Source: Betaproteobacteria bacterium
GTDB taxonomy: Bacteria > Pseudomonadota > Gammaproteobacteria > Burkholderiales > SG8-41
Direction: 5' to 3'
DNA length: 38,952 bases
NCBI GenBank assembly: GCA_016202615.1
Contig: JACQOI010000326.1
Location: 1-38,952, forward strand
Both the position numbers and the translations under genes were made by a program. Positions 15,998 to 23,492 of this stretch are shown piece after piece. The notes under the pieces were generated by a model. It saw nothing but the letters and a program-made list of their open reading frames with translations, was not told where the DNA came from and ran no database searches. Every line of letters starts with the position of its first letter. The first letter of the stretch is position 1.

Positions 15998-17386
15998 TCA
16001 GCTTCCGAACCCGCTCGCAGCGGTCTGCTGCAGCAGTCTCAGCATCGCCGCCGCCTTGTCGAAGGTCTCCTGGTATTCGTCCTCGAGCCGCGAATCGGCG
16101 ACGATGCCGCCGCCGGCCGAGAAACGAATAATGCCACCCGCATAGATCAGCGTGCGGATTGCGATGTTCAGGTCCATATTGCCGTCGCAGCCGAGGTAGC
16201 CGATCGCGCCGCAGTAAACGCCGCGCCAGTGCGGCTCGAGCTCCTCGATGATCTGCATCGCACGCAGCTTCGGCGCACCAGTGATCGAGCCGCCCGGGAA
16301 ACAGCCGCGCAAGAGATCGAGCGCGTCGCGGCCCTGCCGCAGCCTGCCAGTCACCGTGCTCACCAGGTGATGTACGGTGGCAAAGCTCTCGACCTCGAAC
16401 AGCTTCGGCACCTTCACCGATCCCAACTCACAGTTCTTCGACAGGGCGTTGCGCAGCAGATCGACGATCATCACGTTCTCGGCGCGGTCCTTCGCGCTCG
16501 CCTGCAAGCCGGCAGCGAGCTCGGCATCGGGCCGCGGGTGGCCGGCGCGCGGCCGCGTGCCCTTGATCGGCCTGGTCTCGACATTGCCGCGCTCGAGCTT
16601 GAGAAAGCGCTCCGGGGATGCCGACATCACGGTGCCGTACGGCAGGTTCAGAAAAGCCGAATACGGCGCCGGGTTGATGATGCGCAGCGCCTGGTAGGCC
16701 AGCCACGGGTCGCCGGTGGCCGGCGCGGCGAAGCGCTGCGCGAGATTGATCTGATAGCAGTCGCCGGCGTGGATGTAATCGTGCACGCGGTGAAACGCCG
16801 CAGCGTAAGCGTCGCGCGACAGGTTCGATGCGAGCGGCGCGGTGATGCGGAACGGCGCGCGCGCGCGCTCCGCCGCCGGCGCGCTGAAACGCGCGACCAA
16901 GCGGTCCCACTTCCAGTCGGTGTCGGGATCGCGTCCCTGCCCGACAAGCCAGCTGCGGCGCTCGAGGTGATCGACCACCACCGCCCAGTCGTAGATGCCG
17001 ATCGCCAACTCGGGCATCTTTTCGCTGTCCTCGGCGCGCACCGGCAGGCGCTCGAAACGCCGCGCCAGATCGTAGGAAAAATAGCCGAGCGCGCCGCCGC
17101 AAAACGGCAGCTCGCATCCCGCGTCAGGATCAGTCGCCAAGTGCCGCCGCAACAACGCGAGTGGGTCCTCGCGCGACAGCTCGATTGCGTCGCCGCGGAT
17201 TTCGGTCAGCTTGCCGCGCGTAGTGAGCGTCGCATATGGCTCGGCGGCAATAATGTCGTAGCGCGACTGCGTCAGGTGATGGCCGCCGCTGTCGAGGAAC
17301 ACCGCCCACGGCAGGTCGGCGACCGCCTCGAACAGCGACGCGCTGTCGGCGCGGTAGGGTAATTCGGTGCGCAGAAGGGTGGACAT
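15998..17386 (-). CDS. pabB: Aminodeoxychorismate synthase component I (PabB)
   Basis: PabB converts chorismate plus ammonia (from PabA glutaminase) to 4-amino-4-deoxychorismate for folate synthesis. ATG 17386 (MSTLLRTELPYRAD) is chosen, giving 462 residues; ATG 17407 is possible. Diagnostic features: PIKGTRPR with the Lys that distinguishes PabB from anthranilate synthase (PIAGT), PGGSITGAPK, and GAIGYLGCDGNMDLNIAIRT. The usual RNDLGR motif reads RNALSKN, an unusual change near the chorismate site. The N-terminal domain (FLDSGG to WLVGQGR) is the tryptophan-binding-like TrpE_N fold. No pabA or pabC is adjacent. Confidence 0.9.
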   Translation of the reverse strand: MSTLLRTELPYRADSASLFEAVADLPWAVFLDSGGHHLTQSRYDIIAAEPYATLTTRGKLTEIRGDAIELSREDPLALLRRHLATDPDAGCELPFCGGALGYFSYDLARRFERLPVRAEDSEKMPELAIGIYDWAVVVDHLERRSWLVGQGRDPDTDWKWDRLVARFSAPAAERARAPFRITAPLASNLSRDAYAAAFHRVHDYIHAGDCYQINLAQRFAAPATGDPWLAYQALRIINPAPYSAFLNLPYGTVMSASPERFLKLERGNVETRPIKGTRPRAGHPRPDAELAAGLQASAKDRAENVMIVDLLRNALSKNCELGSVKVPKLFEVESFATVHHLVSTVTGRLRQGRDALDLLRGCFPGGSITGAPKLRAMQIIEELEPHWRGVYCGAIGYLGCDGNMDLNIAIRTLIYAGGIIRFSAGGGIVADSRLEDEYQETFDKAAAMLRLLQQTAASGFGS

Positions 17387-17407
17387 CGGATGGTCATTGT
17401 GCCGCAA

Positions 17408-17613
17408 AAAAACGGTGGGCGGTAAGCGGTGAATACTCTCAACTCGCTATCCGATCAAGCCCTGAACTCTCGATCCTCAATCCCGAATCCCGATGATGAT
17501 CGCTATACTATCAAACGCGCCTATTTAGCTGTCAGCGGTCGGCGATCAGCTTTTTAGTGGCGCAGCTGCCGTAGTTTTGCTGACTGCTGACTGCTGAATG
17601 CTGATTTTCTGAA
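17408..17613. other. Divergent pabB-gluQ spacer with heptamer units
   Basis: The first part holds GGGCGGTAAGCGGTGAATA-like heptamer debris. TATACT (17505-17510) is a possible -10 box for gluQ. A phased array GCTGACT, GCTGACT, GCTGAAT, GCTGATT (17579-17606) ends 7 bases before the gluQ ATG, where a Shine-Dalgarno sequence would normally be; none is visible. Confidence 0.55.
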
Positions 17614-18516
17614 ATGAATTCCAGCTATCGCGGTCGCTTCGCCCCTTCTCCCACCGGCCCCTTGCATTTCGGGTCGCTGATCGCCGCGGTTGCGAGCTAT
17701 CTCGAAGCCAAAAGCCGCGGCGGCGAGTGGCTGGTGCGCATCGAAGACCTCGACCCGCCGCGCGTGGTTGCCGGCGCGGCTGATGACATCCTGCGCACGC
17801 TCGAAACGTGTGGCATGCAGTGGGACGGAGCAATTGCGTATCAGAGCCGGCGCTCGGATGCGTACCACGCGGCGTTGCACCGGCTGCGCGCGCTCGGCAA
17901 AGTTTATCCGTGTGCGTGCAGCCGGCGTGAAATCGCGGACTCGGCAGTTAGCGGCATCGAAGGCCCGGTATATCCGGGCACCTGCCGTGACGGGCTTGCA
18001 TCGGGAAAAACCGCGCGCGCATGGCGCATCGACACCCGCGGCGCTGACATCGGCTTTGATGACGCGATACAGGGTCGCGTGGCGCAGCACCTCGAAACCG
18101 ATATCGGCGACTTCGTGCTGTACCGCGCCGACCACGTGTTCGCCTACCAGCTCGCGGTGGTCGTAGACGACGCGGAGCAAGGCATCACCGACATCGTGCG
18201 CGGCGCCGACCTGCTCGACTCGACGCCGCGCCAGATCTACTTGCAGCAGCTGCTCGGTTTCCCGACGCCGCGCTACGTGCACGTGCCGGTCGCGGTCAAC
18301 GCCGCCTGCGAGAAGCTCAGCAAGCAGACGCGCGCCGCAGCGATCGACGCACAACGGCCGCTGCCGGCGTTGCTTGCCGTGCTGCATTTCCTCGGCCAGA
18401 ACCCGCCGCACGATCCCGGCACGACGAACATTGCCGCACTATGGGATTGGGCGATAGCGAGCTGGCGCATCGAGCATGTACTGCGCTGTCGCGCGATGGA
18501 GACACGTGAGGCGTGA
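17614..18516 (+). CDS. gluQ: Glutamyl-Q tRNA(Asp) synthetase
   Basis: GluQ (YadB) activates glutamate and attaches it to queuosine in the tRNA(Asp) anticodon; it lacks the anticodon-binding domain of GltX. The 300-residue protein shows the class I start RGRFAPSPTGPLHFGSL with the HIGH-like HFGS, RIEDLDPPR, a zinc-site pair (PCACSRRE and YPGTC), and the KMSKS-like KLSKQ. The length is right for GluQ, not GltX. The stop codon TGA lies inside a CGTGAGG heptamer array that starts in the last codons (ETREA). Another heptamer array abuts the start. Confidence 0.93.
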   Translation: MNSSYRGRFAPSPTGPLHFGSLIAAVASYLEAKSRGGEWLVRIEDLDPPRVVAGAADDILRTLETCGMQWDGAIAYQSRRSDAYHAALHRLRALGKVYPCACSRREIADSAVSGIEGPVYPGTCRDGLASGKTARAWRIDTRGADIGFDDAIQGRVAQHLETDIGDFVLYRADHVFAYQLAVVVDDAEQGITDIVRGADLLDSTPRQIYLQQLLGFPTPRYVHVPVAVNAACEKLSKQTRAAAIDAQRPLPALLAVLHFLGQNPPHDPGTTNIAALWDWAIASWRIEHVLRCRAMETREA

Positions 18517-18532
18517 GGAGTGAGGGGTGAAA
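18505..18532 (+). repeat. Heptamer array spanning the gluQ stop codon
   Basis: Units CGTGAGG, CGTGAGG, AGTGAGG, GGTGAAA are phased at 7 bp. The gluQ TGA is part of the second unit. Confidence 0.75.
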
Positions 18533-18569
18533 ACCAGACTAAAATTCACGCTAGTTAGCTTTGCCCTTT

Positions 18570-18674
18570 CCGTTTTCCGCTTACCGCTTTCCGCTTTCCG
18601 CTTTCCGCTTACCGCTTACCGCTTTCCGCTTACCGCTTACCGCTTACCGCTTACCCTTCACCCTTCACCCTTCA
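18570..18674 (+). repeat. Fifteen-unit heptamer array
   Basis: Fifteen contiguous 7-bp units without a phase break: CCGTTTT, then eleven CCGCTTA or CCGCTTT units, then three CCCTTCA units. Variation is confined to a few positions of the unit. The 106-codon track ORF at 18527 is only the translation of this array (RLPLTAYR-like repeats) and is not a gene. Confidence 0.9.
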
Positions 18675-18728
18675 GCATTCCTATCACGCCGCCTGGAGTC
18701 GTGCGATCAGGCCCGCCGGGTTTAGACA

Positions 18729-19091
18729 TTGCACATAGTGCTACTAAATGCAAGCGTGCTTGCGTATGGCGCGGCTGGCGCGCTAAAGCACCGCATCATC
18801 GAGGCACGCAGCCTGGCCATGCACTGCCTCACCGCGCAGAAAATTGAGCGCAACCTCGCGCTTCTGGATCAAGTGCGGCGGACCTTGGCGACTTGGCGCT
18901 CGCGTTACGGGGAAGACACGCCACGCGCGCTGGACGAATGGGAGGCCATCCTCCGCCGGCCGTGGCCCGAGATCGCCGCATTCATCACCGATCAGGGAGC
19001 GCGCGCCGCGCGACTGCGGCAGTCCACGCCCTTCGCGGGCGTGCTCAGCCCCCGCGAGCGGGAACGCGTGTATGCGGCGTTCCGAGCTTGA
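18729..19091 (+). CDS. Conserved small protein of unknown function, upstream partner of a nucleotidyltransferase-type gene
   Basis: The conserved part begins at HRIIEARSLAMHCLTAQKI and continues ALDEWEAILRRPWPEIAAFI and ARLRQSTPFAGVLSPRERER. I recall this arrangement from short proteobacterial proteins encoded directly before a DUF6036-like nucleotidyltransferase-fold protein, a TA-like pair. The start is unclear: the track uses TTG 18729, and no ATG with a good Shine-Dalgarno sequence precedes the conserved part, so the 5' end may itself be damaged. Its 3' end overlaps the next frame by 20 bases, as expected for the pair. The function is unknown. Confidence 0.5.
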   Translation: MHIVLLNASVLAYGAAGALKHRIIEARSLAMHCLTAQKIERNLALLDQVRRTLATWRSRYGEDTPRALDEWEAILRRPWPEIAAFITDQGARAARLRQSTPFAGVLSPRERERVYAAFRA

Positions 19092-19158
19092 GCACCTGAT
19101 CCGCGCCGCCGGGCGCATCGCGGGCGAGCGCGAGTTGGTGATCATCGGCGTCCCGTAG
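19072..19158 (+). pseudogene. N-terminal stub of a DUF6036-like nucleotidyltransferase gene
   Basis: ATG 19072 opens MRRSELEHLIRAAGRIAGER and then ELVIIG, the N-terminus of the usual partner protein, in which VIIGS continues into a nucleotidyltransferase fold. Here it ends two residues later (VP, TAG 19156-19158), 32 bases before the PAS-EAL gene. Nearly the whole gene is missing. The overlap with the preceding gene is preserved. Confidence 0.55.
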
Positions 19159-19190
19159 CGAGCCGGCAGGACGCATGTCAAAATAGCGCC

Positions 19191-20708
19191 ATGCCGTACA
19201 TGATGCGTAATCTGCGCGCCATTCTGGGTGTGGCGCTCACCGTGCTGCTCGGGGTGATGCTGATCGCCACGATTTACTTCACGCTGTTCGACCTGGAGTG
19301 GATCGCGTTTCTCGCCGGCGTGCTGTTCGCGGCGATTGCCGCGACCGCGAGCCAGCTCTCGAAAGCACAATGGATCATCGCGCGGCGCACCAAGCAGCTG
19401 CAGCGCGCCAGGGACGCGCTGGCGCAGGAAAGCGCGCGCCGCGAGCGCGCCGCCGAGGCGCAGAAGGTCGCTGAAGCGCGCCTGCAGCTGATCAACGACG
19501 CGCTGCCGGTGATGATCGCGTTTGTCGACCGCGACGAGCGGTGCCGATACCATAATCCCGCCTTCGCGCAGTGGCGCGGCCGTGACGGCAAGCAGATCGA
19601 AGGCCACACGCTGCGCGAGGTGGTCGGCGATGAAATCTACCGGGACCTCAAGTCGCGCAGTGCCGACGTTTTCACCGGCAAGGAAGTCCGCTACGAAGTC
19701 GAGTGGCGTCAGCCGGGCGGCGAAATCGAAAGCTGCGCTGTCACGCTGCTGCCGTACCCGCCGGACGCGGAGCGCCCCAGCGGGTTCTATGCGCTGATCG
19801 CGAGCATGGTGGGCGGCGCGGCGCCGGCGGCGACGGCGGCGCATCCGGGCGAATCGATCGGCGACGTGATGGTCGGAGCGCACGAGAGCGGCGAGACGTT
19901 CTACCTGGAGTCGATGACCGAGCAGTTGATCGGCGGCAAGGATCCGCGCGCGCAGCTGGTGCGGGCGCTGCAGGACGATCAGTTCATACTGTTCGCGCAG
20001 ACCATCCGGCCGCTCGCCGCAGCCGCACCCTGGCCGCGGCTCTTCGAGGTGCTGCTGCGGCTGCAGGAAGAAGAGCAGCACATGGCGCCGCCCGGCGGCT
20101 TCATCCCGGTCGCCGAACGCTACAACCTGATGGCGGAAATCGACCGCTGGGTGGTAAGGAACCTCCTCAAGTGGACGCTGGAAAAGCAGCGCAGCGATGC
20201 GGCGTGGCGCATGCCGCTCTACTGCGTGAACCTCGCCGGCTCCTCATTGTGCGATCCGGAATTCGCCCTCTACGTGCGCGCCGAACTGCGGCGCCAGAAA
20301 TTCACCGCCGGCAACCTGTGTTTCGAGCTCGCGGAGCCGGACGTGATTGACCACCACGCCGCGGCGCAGGCATTCATGGGCGCTCTGCGGCCGCTCGGCT
20401 GCCGCTTCACGCTCGATGCTTTCGGCTCGACCAAGGTGTCGTTCGCGCCGCTCAAGGGACTGACGCTGGATTTCCTCAAGATCGACGGCATCATCATCCA
20501 GAACATCCTGCAGGACCCAGCCGAGCTGGCGCGCACGCGGGCGATCGTGCTCGCGTCGCACAAGATCGGCATGCGCGCCATCGCCGAGTTCGTCGAAAGC
20601 GAAGAAACGCTCGCGAAGCTGCGCGAGATCGGCGTCGATTACGCGCAAGGCTTCGGCATCGGCAAGCCGGGGCCGATTGCGGAGGTATCGTGGGAAAAGA
20701 AGCGATAG
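19191..20708 (+). CDS. Membrane PAS protein with a degenerate EAL domain
   Basis: This 505-residue protein has two N-terminal transmembrane helices (about 11-33 and 37-54), a coiled coil (55-98, QLQRARDAL to EAQKVAEARL), a PAS domain (about 99-205) and an EAL domain (about 240-500). Several phosphodiesterase motifs have changed. EVLLRL stands for EALxRW, FELAEPD for FEITE, and the metal-binding DDFGTG loop reads DAFGST, losing the second Asp. LKIDG, AEFVES and YAQGFGIGKP remain. It probably binds c-di-GMP or another partner rather than hydrolysing it efficiently (inference). The stop TAG sits in the first unit of a heptamer array. Confidence 0.88.
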   Translation: MPYMMRNLRAILGVALTVLLGVMLIATIYFTLFDLEWIAFLAGVLFAAIAATASQLSKAQWIIARRTKQLQRARDALAQESARRERAAEAQKVAEARLQLINDALPVMIAFVDRDERCRYHNPAFAQWRGRDGKQIEGHTLREVVGDEIYRDLKSRSADVFTGKEVRYEVEWRQPGGEIESCAVTLLPYPPDAERPSGFYALIASMVGGAAPAATAAHPGESIGDVMVGAHESGETFYLESMTEQLIGGKDPRAQLVRALQDDQFILFAQTIRPLAAAAPWPRLFEVLLRLQEEEQHMAPPGGFIPVAERYNLMAEIDRWVVRNLLKWTLEKQRSDAAWRMPLYCVNLAGSSLCDPEFALYVRAELRRQKFTAGNLCFELAEPDVIDHHAAAQAFMGALRPLGCRFTLDAFGSTKVSFAPLKGLTLDFLKIDGIIIQNILQDPAELARTRAIVLASHKIGMRAIAEFVESEETLAKLREIGVDYAQGFGIGKPGPIAEVSWEKKR

Positions 20709-20884
20709 GCGTGAGGAGAGAGGCGAAAAACTTAACCCCGAATCCGCAACCCAACCCGTCGCCACAGAGGACACAGAGTTCACCGAGGAAAACGAACTAC
20801 GGTAAGCGGTGAGCGGTGGGCCGTAAGCGGAACAGAAAAAACAAATTCAGGTTACTGTTCGCTGCTTACCGCTTACTGCTCACC
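20703..20884. repeat. Heptamer arrays between convergent EAL and patatin genes
   Basis: A first array, CGATAGG, CGTGAGG, AGAGAGG, CGAAAAA (20703-20730), contains the EAL-gene stop. A second, GGTAAGC, GGTGAGC, GGTGGGC, CGTAAGC (20801-20828), faces a third in opposite sense, GCTTACC, GCTTACT, GCTCACC (20864-20884), so the two could pair as a long imperfect stem. Between them lies CCACAGAGGACACAGAG, another short-period repeat. Confidence 0.75.
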
Positions 20885-20905
20885 CACCCTTGATGATCTC
20901 CGCGG

Positions 20906-21784
20906 CTATCGGCTTTGTGCGGCTGCGGCGACTCTCTGCCGACGCTGTTCCTGCGTAACCTGCGCGATGCGCTCGCGGATCGCGGGCATCGCCGCGCGCG
21001 CCGCCGCCTCGCCCGCCGCGATGCTCTCGAGCTTACCCGAGAAGTCGAGCGCGCGCGTGCGCGGCGTCGCGGGCCGGATCGCGACATCGGCCGCGTCGAC
21101 GTCGTGCGAGCCGCGCCATGAAATATCGACTCCAATCACGACGTTCGCCCCCATGCGGCGCGCGACCGGCACCGGCACGCGGCTCGTCAGTCCGCCGTCG
21201 ACATATTCGGTGCCCTCAATGACGACCGGCCAGAACACGTTCGGGATACTGCTCGAGGCGCGCACCGCAAGCCCGGTATTGCCGCGATTGAATATCGTCA
21301 TGCGGCGAGTCGCGCGCTCGGTGGCGATCACCGCAAATGAGCGCTCGAGCGCCTCGATCGAGCGATTGCCGAGCGCCTTGTTGACGTAATCCTGCAGCGC
21401 TTCGCCCTGCACCGGTGCCGGCCCGAACAGCGTGAAGTCGATCAATTCGCGATCCTCGACCTTGAGCGCCATGTCTTCGAGTGCCGCAGCGTCATAACCG
21501 CCGGCATAGAGCGCGGCAACCACCGAACCCGAGCTGCTGCCGACCACCACCTGAGGCCGGATACCCTCCGCTTCGAGCACCTTGATCACGCCGACATGCG
21601 CGAAGCCGCGTGAGCCGCCGGCGCCGAGCACGAGCGCCACCACCGGATGCTCGGAGCGGATAGGCGTGATCTCAACCGCGCGCGGCGGCGCGAGTTCGGG
21701 ATATTCGTGCGGCGCCGTCGCGCAGCCCGCGAGCAGCAGCGCAATCAGGAACAGGAAAGCCGAACGAAACATAATTTTTCGCAT
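20906..21784 (-). CDS. Patatin-like phospholipase lipoprotein
   Basis: ATG 21784 (MRKIMFRSAF) gives 292 residues; the longer track frame has no support. The N-terminus FLIALLLAGCATAP is a lipoprotein signal with the lipobox Cys. The patatin core is complete: GAGGSRGFAHVGV (oxyanion loop), GSSSGSVV with the nucleophile Ser in GxSxG, and VDGGLTSRVP with the catalytic Asp of the DGG motif. It resembles the RssA/NTE-like bacterial patatins and probably cleaves acyl esters at the inner face of the envelope. It is convergent with the EAL gene. A heptamer array starts about 20 bases after its stop. Confidence 0.92.
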   Translation of the reverse strand: MRKIMFRSAFLFLIALLLAGCATAPHEYPELAPPRAVEITPIRSEHPVVALVLGAGGSRGFAHVGVIKVLEAEGIRPQVVVGSSSGSVVAALYAGGYDAAALEDMALKVEDRELIDFTLFGPAPVQGEALQDYVNKALGNRSIEALERSFAVIATERATRRMTIFNRGNTGLAVRASSSIPNVFWPVVIEGTEYVDGGLTSRVPVPVARRMGANVVIGVDISWRGSHDVDAADVAIRPATPRTRALDFSGKLESIAAGEAAARAAMPAIRERIAQVTQEQRRQRVAAAAQSR

Positions 21785-22024
21785 GCTCGACGGGGCACAA
21801 GGTGGCGCCGCCGAAATCAAGCATTGCGGAAACAAAAAAGGCATATGAAAGAAGAGGTTGCAGTTATACCTCGACTCGATCCAATTTCGGCCGGAGCCCG
21901 AATTGGTCGCGCCGGCGTAAGCAAAGCGGCACAGATTATTAGATTGCTTAGCCACGAGGCATCGCATATTATTCGGGTGCTTGGCCATGAGGTGTATTTC
22001 GTGGTCGCAACCTCGGAGATCACG
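21785..22024. other. Spacer upstream of the patatin gene
   Basis: This spacer should contain the patatin promoter on the minus strand and that of the small plus-strand gene. I cannot identify either with confidence. Confidence 0.3.
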
Positions 22025-22195
22025 ATGACAGATCAGAAAAACGACAGTTCGACTGTATCAACAGCCGGCGGCATCGAACAGCTTGGGCGTTGGGTACGCA
22101 GGATCTTATGCCTTTTGAGCTTCGGCTTCATCTATCCCATGGCGTGGGCGGAGGGTATAGATATCGCCAAGTACGAAAAGGAATCAAAAAAGTAA
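22025..22195 (+). CDS. Putative small membrane protein (56 aa)
   Basis: ATG 22025 follows a GGAG by about 8 bases. The 56-residue product starts MTDQKNDSSTVSTAGGIEQL, then has one hydrophobic stretch ILCLLSFGFIYPMAWAEG and a charged tail (AKYEKESKK). The track lists a longer frame starting at 21647, but the upstream part lies across the patatin start and is not supported. I recognise no family. It could be a chance frame; the Shine-Dalgarno sequence, the single hydrophobic segment and the polar ends argue mildly for a gene. Confidence 0.4.
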   Translation: MTDQKNDSSTVSTAGGIEQLGRWVRRILCLLSFGFIYPMAWAEGIDIAKYEKESKK

Positions 22196-22337
22196 GACGG
22201 GTAGCACCAAGCAATCACTCGGCCAGCCAGCCTGGCTGACGGGCAGTAATGCGTCGCTCGGGACGCGGGAAACAGTCGCATCAGGTAAATCTCAAGCGAT
22301 GTTTTCCGCGATTTCCTCAATGTACTTACTGAGCATT

Positions 22338-22397
22338 GCGGAAATGGTTGACAAACCATTTCCGCTCGACGTTCCCTTCCCCCTCGCGGGGGAAGGG
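22338..22397. repeat. Two adjacent perfect hairpins
   Basis: GCGGAAATGGTT-gaca-AACCATTTCCGC (22338-22365) has perfect 12-bp arms. Nine bases later CCCTTCCCCC-tcgc-GGGGGAAGGG (22374-22397) has perfect 10-bp arms. Neither is followed by a T-run on either strand in the way of a classic terminator. They lie between the convergent small gene and the HIT gene (about 320 bases without other content) and may act as a transcript end or be REP-like elements. Confidence 0.7.
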
Positions 22398-22515
22398 GTA
22401 GGGATGGGGGCCGGGCGACGTCAGGAATTTACGTAAAACCCGATAGGCGCGGCGGAACTGCGCGCCGAGTCGCAGCTGTACGCTGCCCCATCCCGCCAAT
22501 CCCCGGCGCTGCCGG

Positions 22516-22857
22516 CTAGCCAGGCGGCCAACGGAATCGGCGCCCGGCAAGGATGTGAATGTGAATATGAAACACGGACTGGCCGCTGTCAGCGCCGTTG
22601 TTGACCACCAGCCGGAACGCGCCGTCGATCCCGAGCTGGCGCGCAATCCTGCCCGCCGCGAGCAAGAGGTGCCCGAGCAGCGCCTGGTCTTCCGGTTTGG
22701 CGTTCGACAGCATGTCGATCGGCTGCTTCGGAATCAGCAGCAGGTGCACCGGCGCCTGCGGGTTGATGTCCCTGATGGCGAGGCATAGTTCGTCCTCATA
22801 GACGATATCGGCCGGGATCTGGCGGTTGATGATCCTGGTGAAGAGGGTGTCGGCCAT
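22516..22857 (-). CDS. HIT-family (histidine triad) nucleotide-binding protein
   Basis: ATG 22857 (MADTLFTRIINRQIPADIVYED) is the standard HinT start, giving 113 residues; the track start at 22914 runs into the upstream gene. The triad HIHIHIL lies near the C-terminus. HinT-type proteins hydrolyse purine nucleoside phosphoramidates and adenylates. The gene starts 14 bases after the stop of the auxiliary lipoprotein, so it is the last gene of the MCE operon. That position may simply reflect read-through rather than a shared function. Confidence 0.92.
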   Translation of the reverse strand: MADTLFTRIINRQIPADIVYEDELCLAIRDINPQAPVHLLLIPKQPIDMLSNAKPEDQALLGHLLLAAGRIARQLGIDGAFRLVVNNGADSGQSVFHIHIHILAGRRFRWPPG

Positions 22858-22871
22858 TTCTGGTTTCCCTG

Positions 22872-23492
22872 TCAGTTGCCCTTTTTCTCCCGCGCCAGAC
22901 TCGCGGCGGCCCACGCCACGACCGCTTCGATCAGCTCGTCACCGGCCGCCGCCAGCGCGCGCACGCCGCCTTCGGCGTTCGCGCTCGCCGCCGCGCGCTC
23001 GACGGTAAAGCTGGTTTGTGCGAGCAGGCTGCGCCTGGCGACGTTGACAATGCTGGCGCGCGCGATAACCACTGCGCGGCTGGCATCGGCAGCATCGAAT
23101 ACCTGACTGAAGTCCTCGAGCTCGAGGCGCAGCGTGTAATCGGCGCGCGCGCTGTCGGCCACACCGATCACGCCTCCGTCACTGGCCGCCGCGAGCCTGC
23201 CGCGCAGCCGCTGCGTGAGCAGCGCGGCGGGTGCCGCGGCCCAGCGGCTGCTGGCATAAATCTGCTGCCGCGCCGCGTCCTGGTAATTGAGCCGGTAGAC
23301 GATGGCCGGCGTGTCGAGCCAGCCCGGCGCGGCGACGTTGTGAACCAGCAGGCTCGCGCGGATGCGCGGCTGGTTCGCCGCATGAGCGCGCGGCGCGCCG
23401 AGATCGTAGGTTGCAGGAGCATCCTTGCTGGCCGGACCGAGCGAGCATGCTGCAAGCAGCAGCGCAAGACTTATGATCGAAAGTTTTTTCAT
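22872..23492 (-). CDS. ABC-type transport auxiliary lipoprotein (PqiC/MCE-associated type)
   Basis: This 206-residue protein begins MKKLSIISLALLLAACSLGP, a lipoprotein signal with the lipobox Cys at about residue 16. The body matches the ABC_trans_aux layout: a YDLG start after the linker, IRASLLVHNVAAPGWLDTPAIVYRL, and LTQRLRGRLAAA. Such lipoproteins partner MCE proteins in the periplasm, as PqiC does for PqiB. The start overlaps the MCE gene stop (ATGA), so translation is coupled. It presumably takes part in moving phospholipids or other lipids across the periplasm. Confidence 0.88.
   Translation of the reverse strand: MKKLSIISLALLLAACSLGPASKDAPATYDLGAPRAHAANQPRIRASLLVHNVAAPGWLDTPAIVYRLNYQDAARQQIYASSRWAAAPAALLTQRLRGRLAAASDGGVIGVADSARADYTLRLELEDFSQVFDAADASRAVVIARASIVNVARRSLLAQTSFTVERAAASANAEGGVRALAAAGDELIEAVVAWAAASLAREKKGN

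Noticed and set aside
18570-18674. CRISPR array
   Set aside because: Period 7 without spacers; this is a tandem repeat.
18527-18847. 106-codon ORF after gluQ
   Set aside because: Its repeated RFPLTAYR text is only the translation of the heptamer array.
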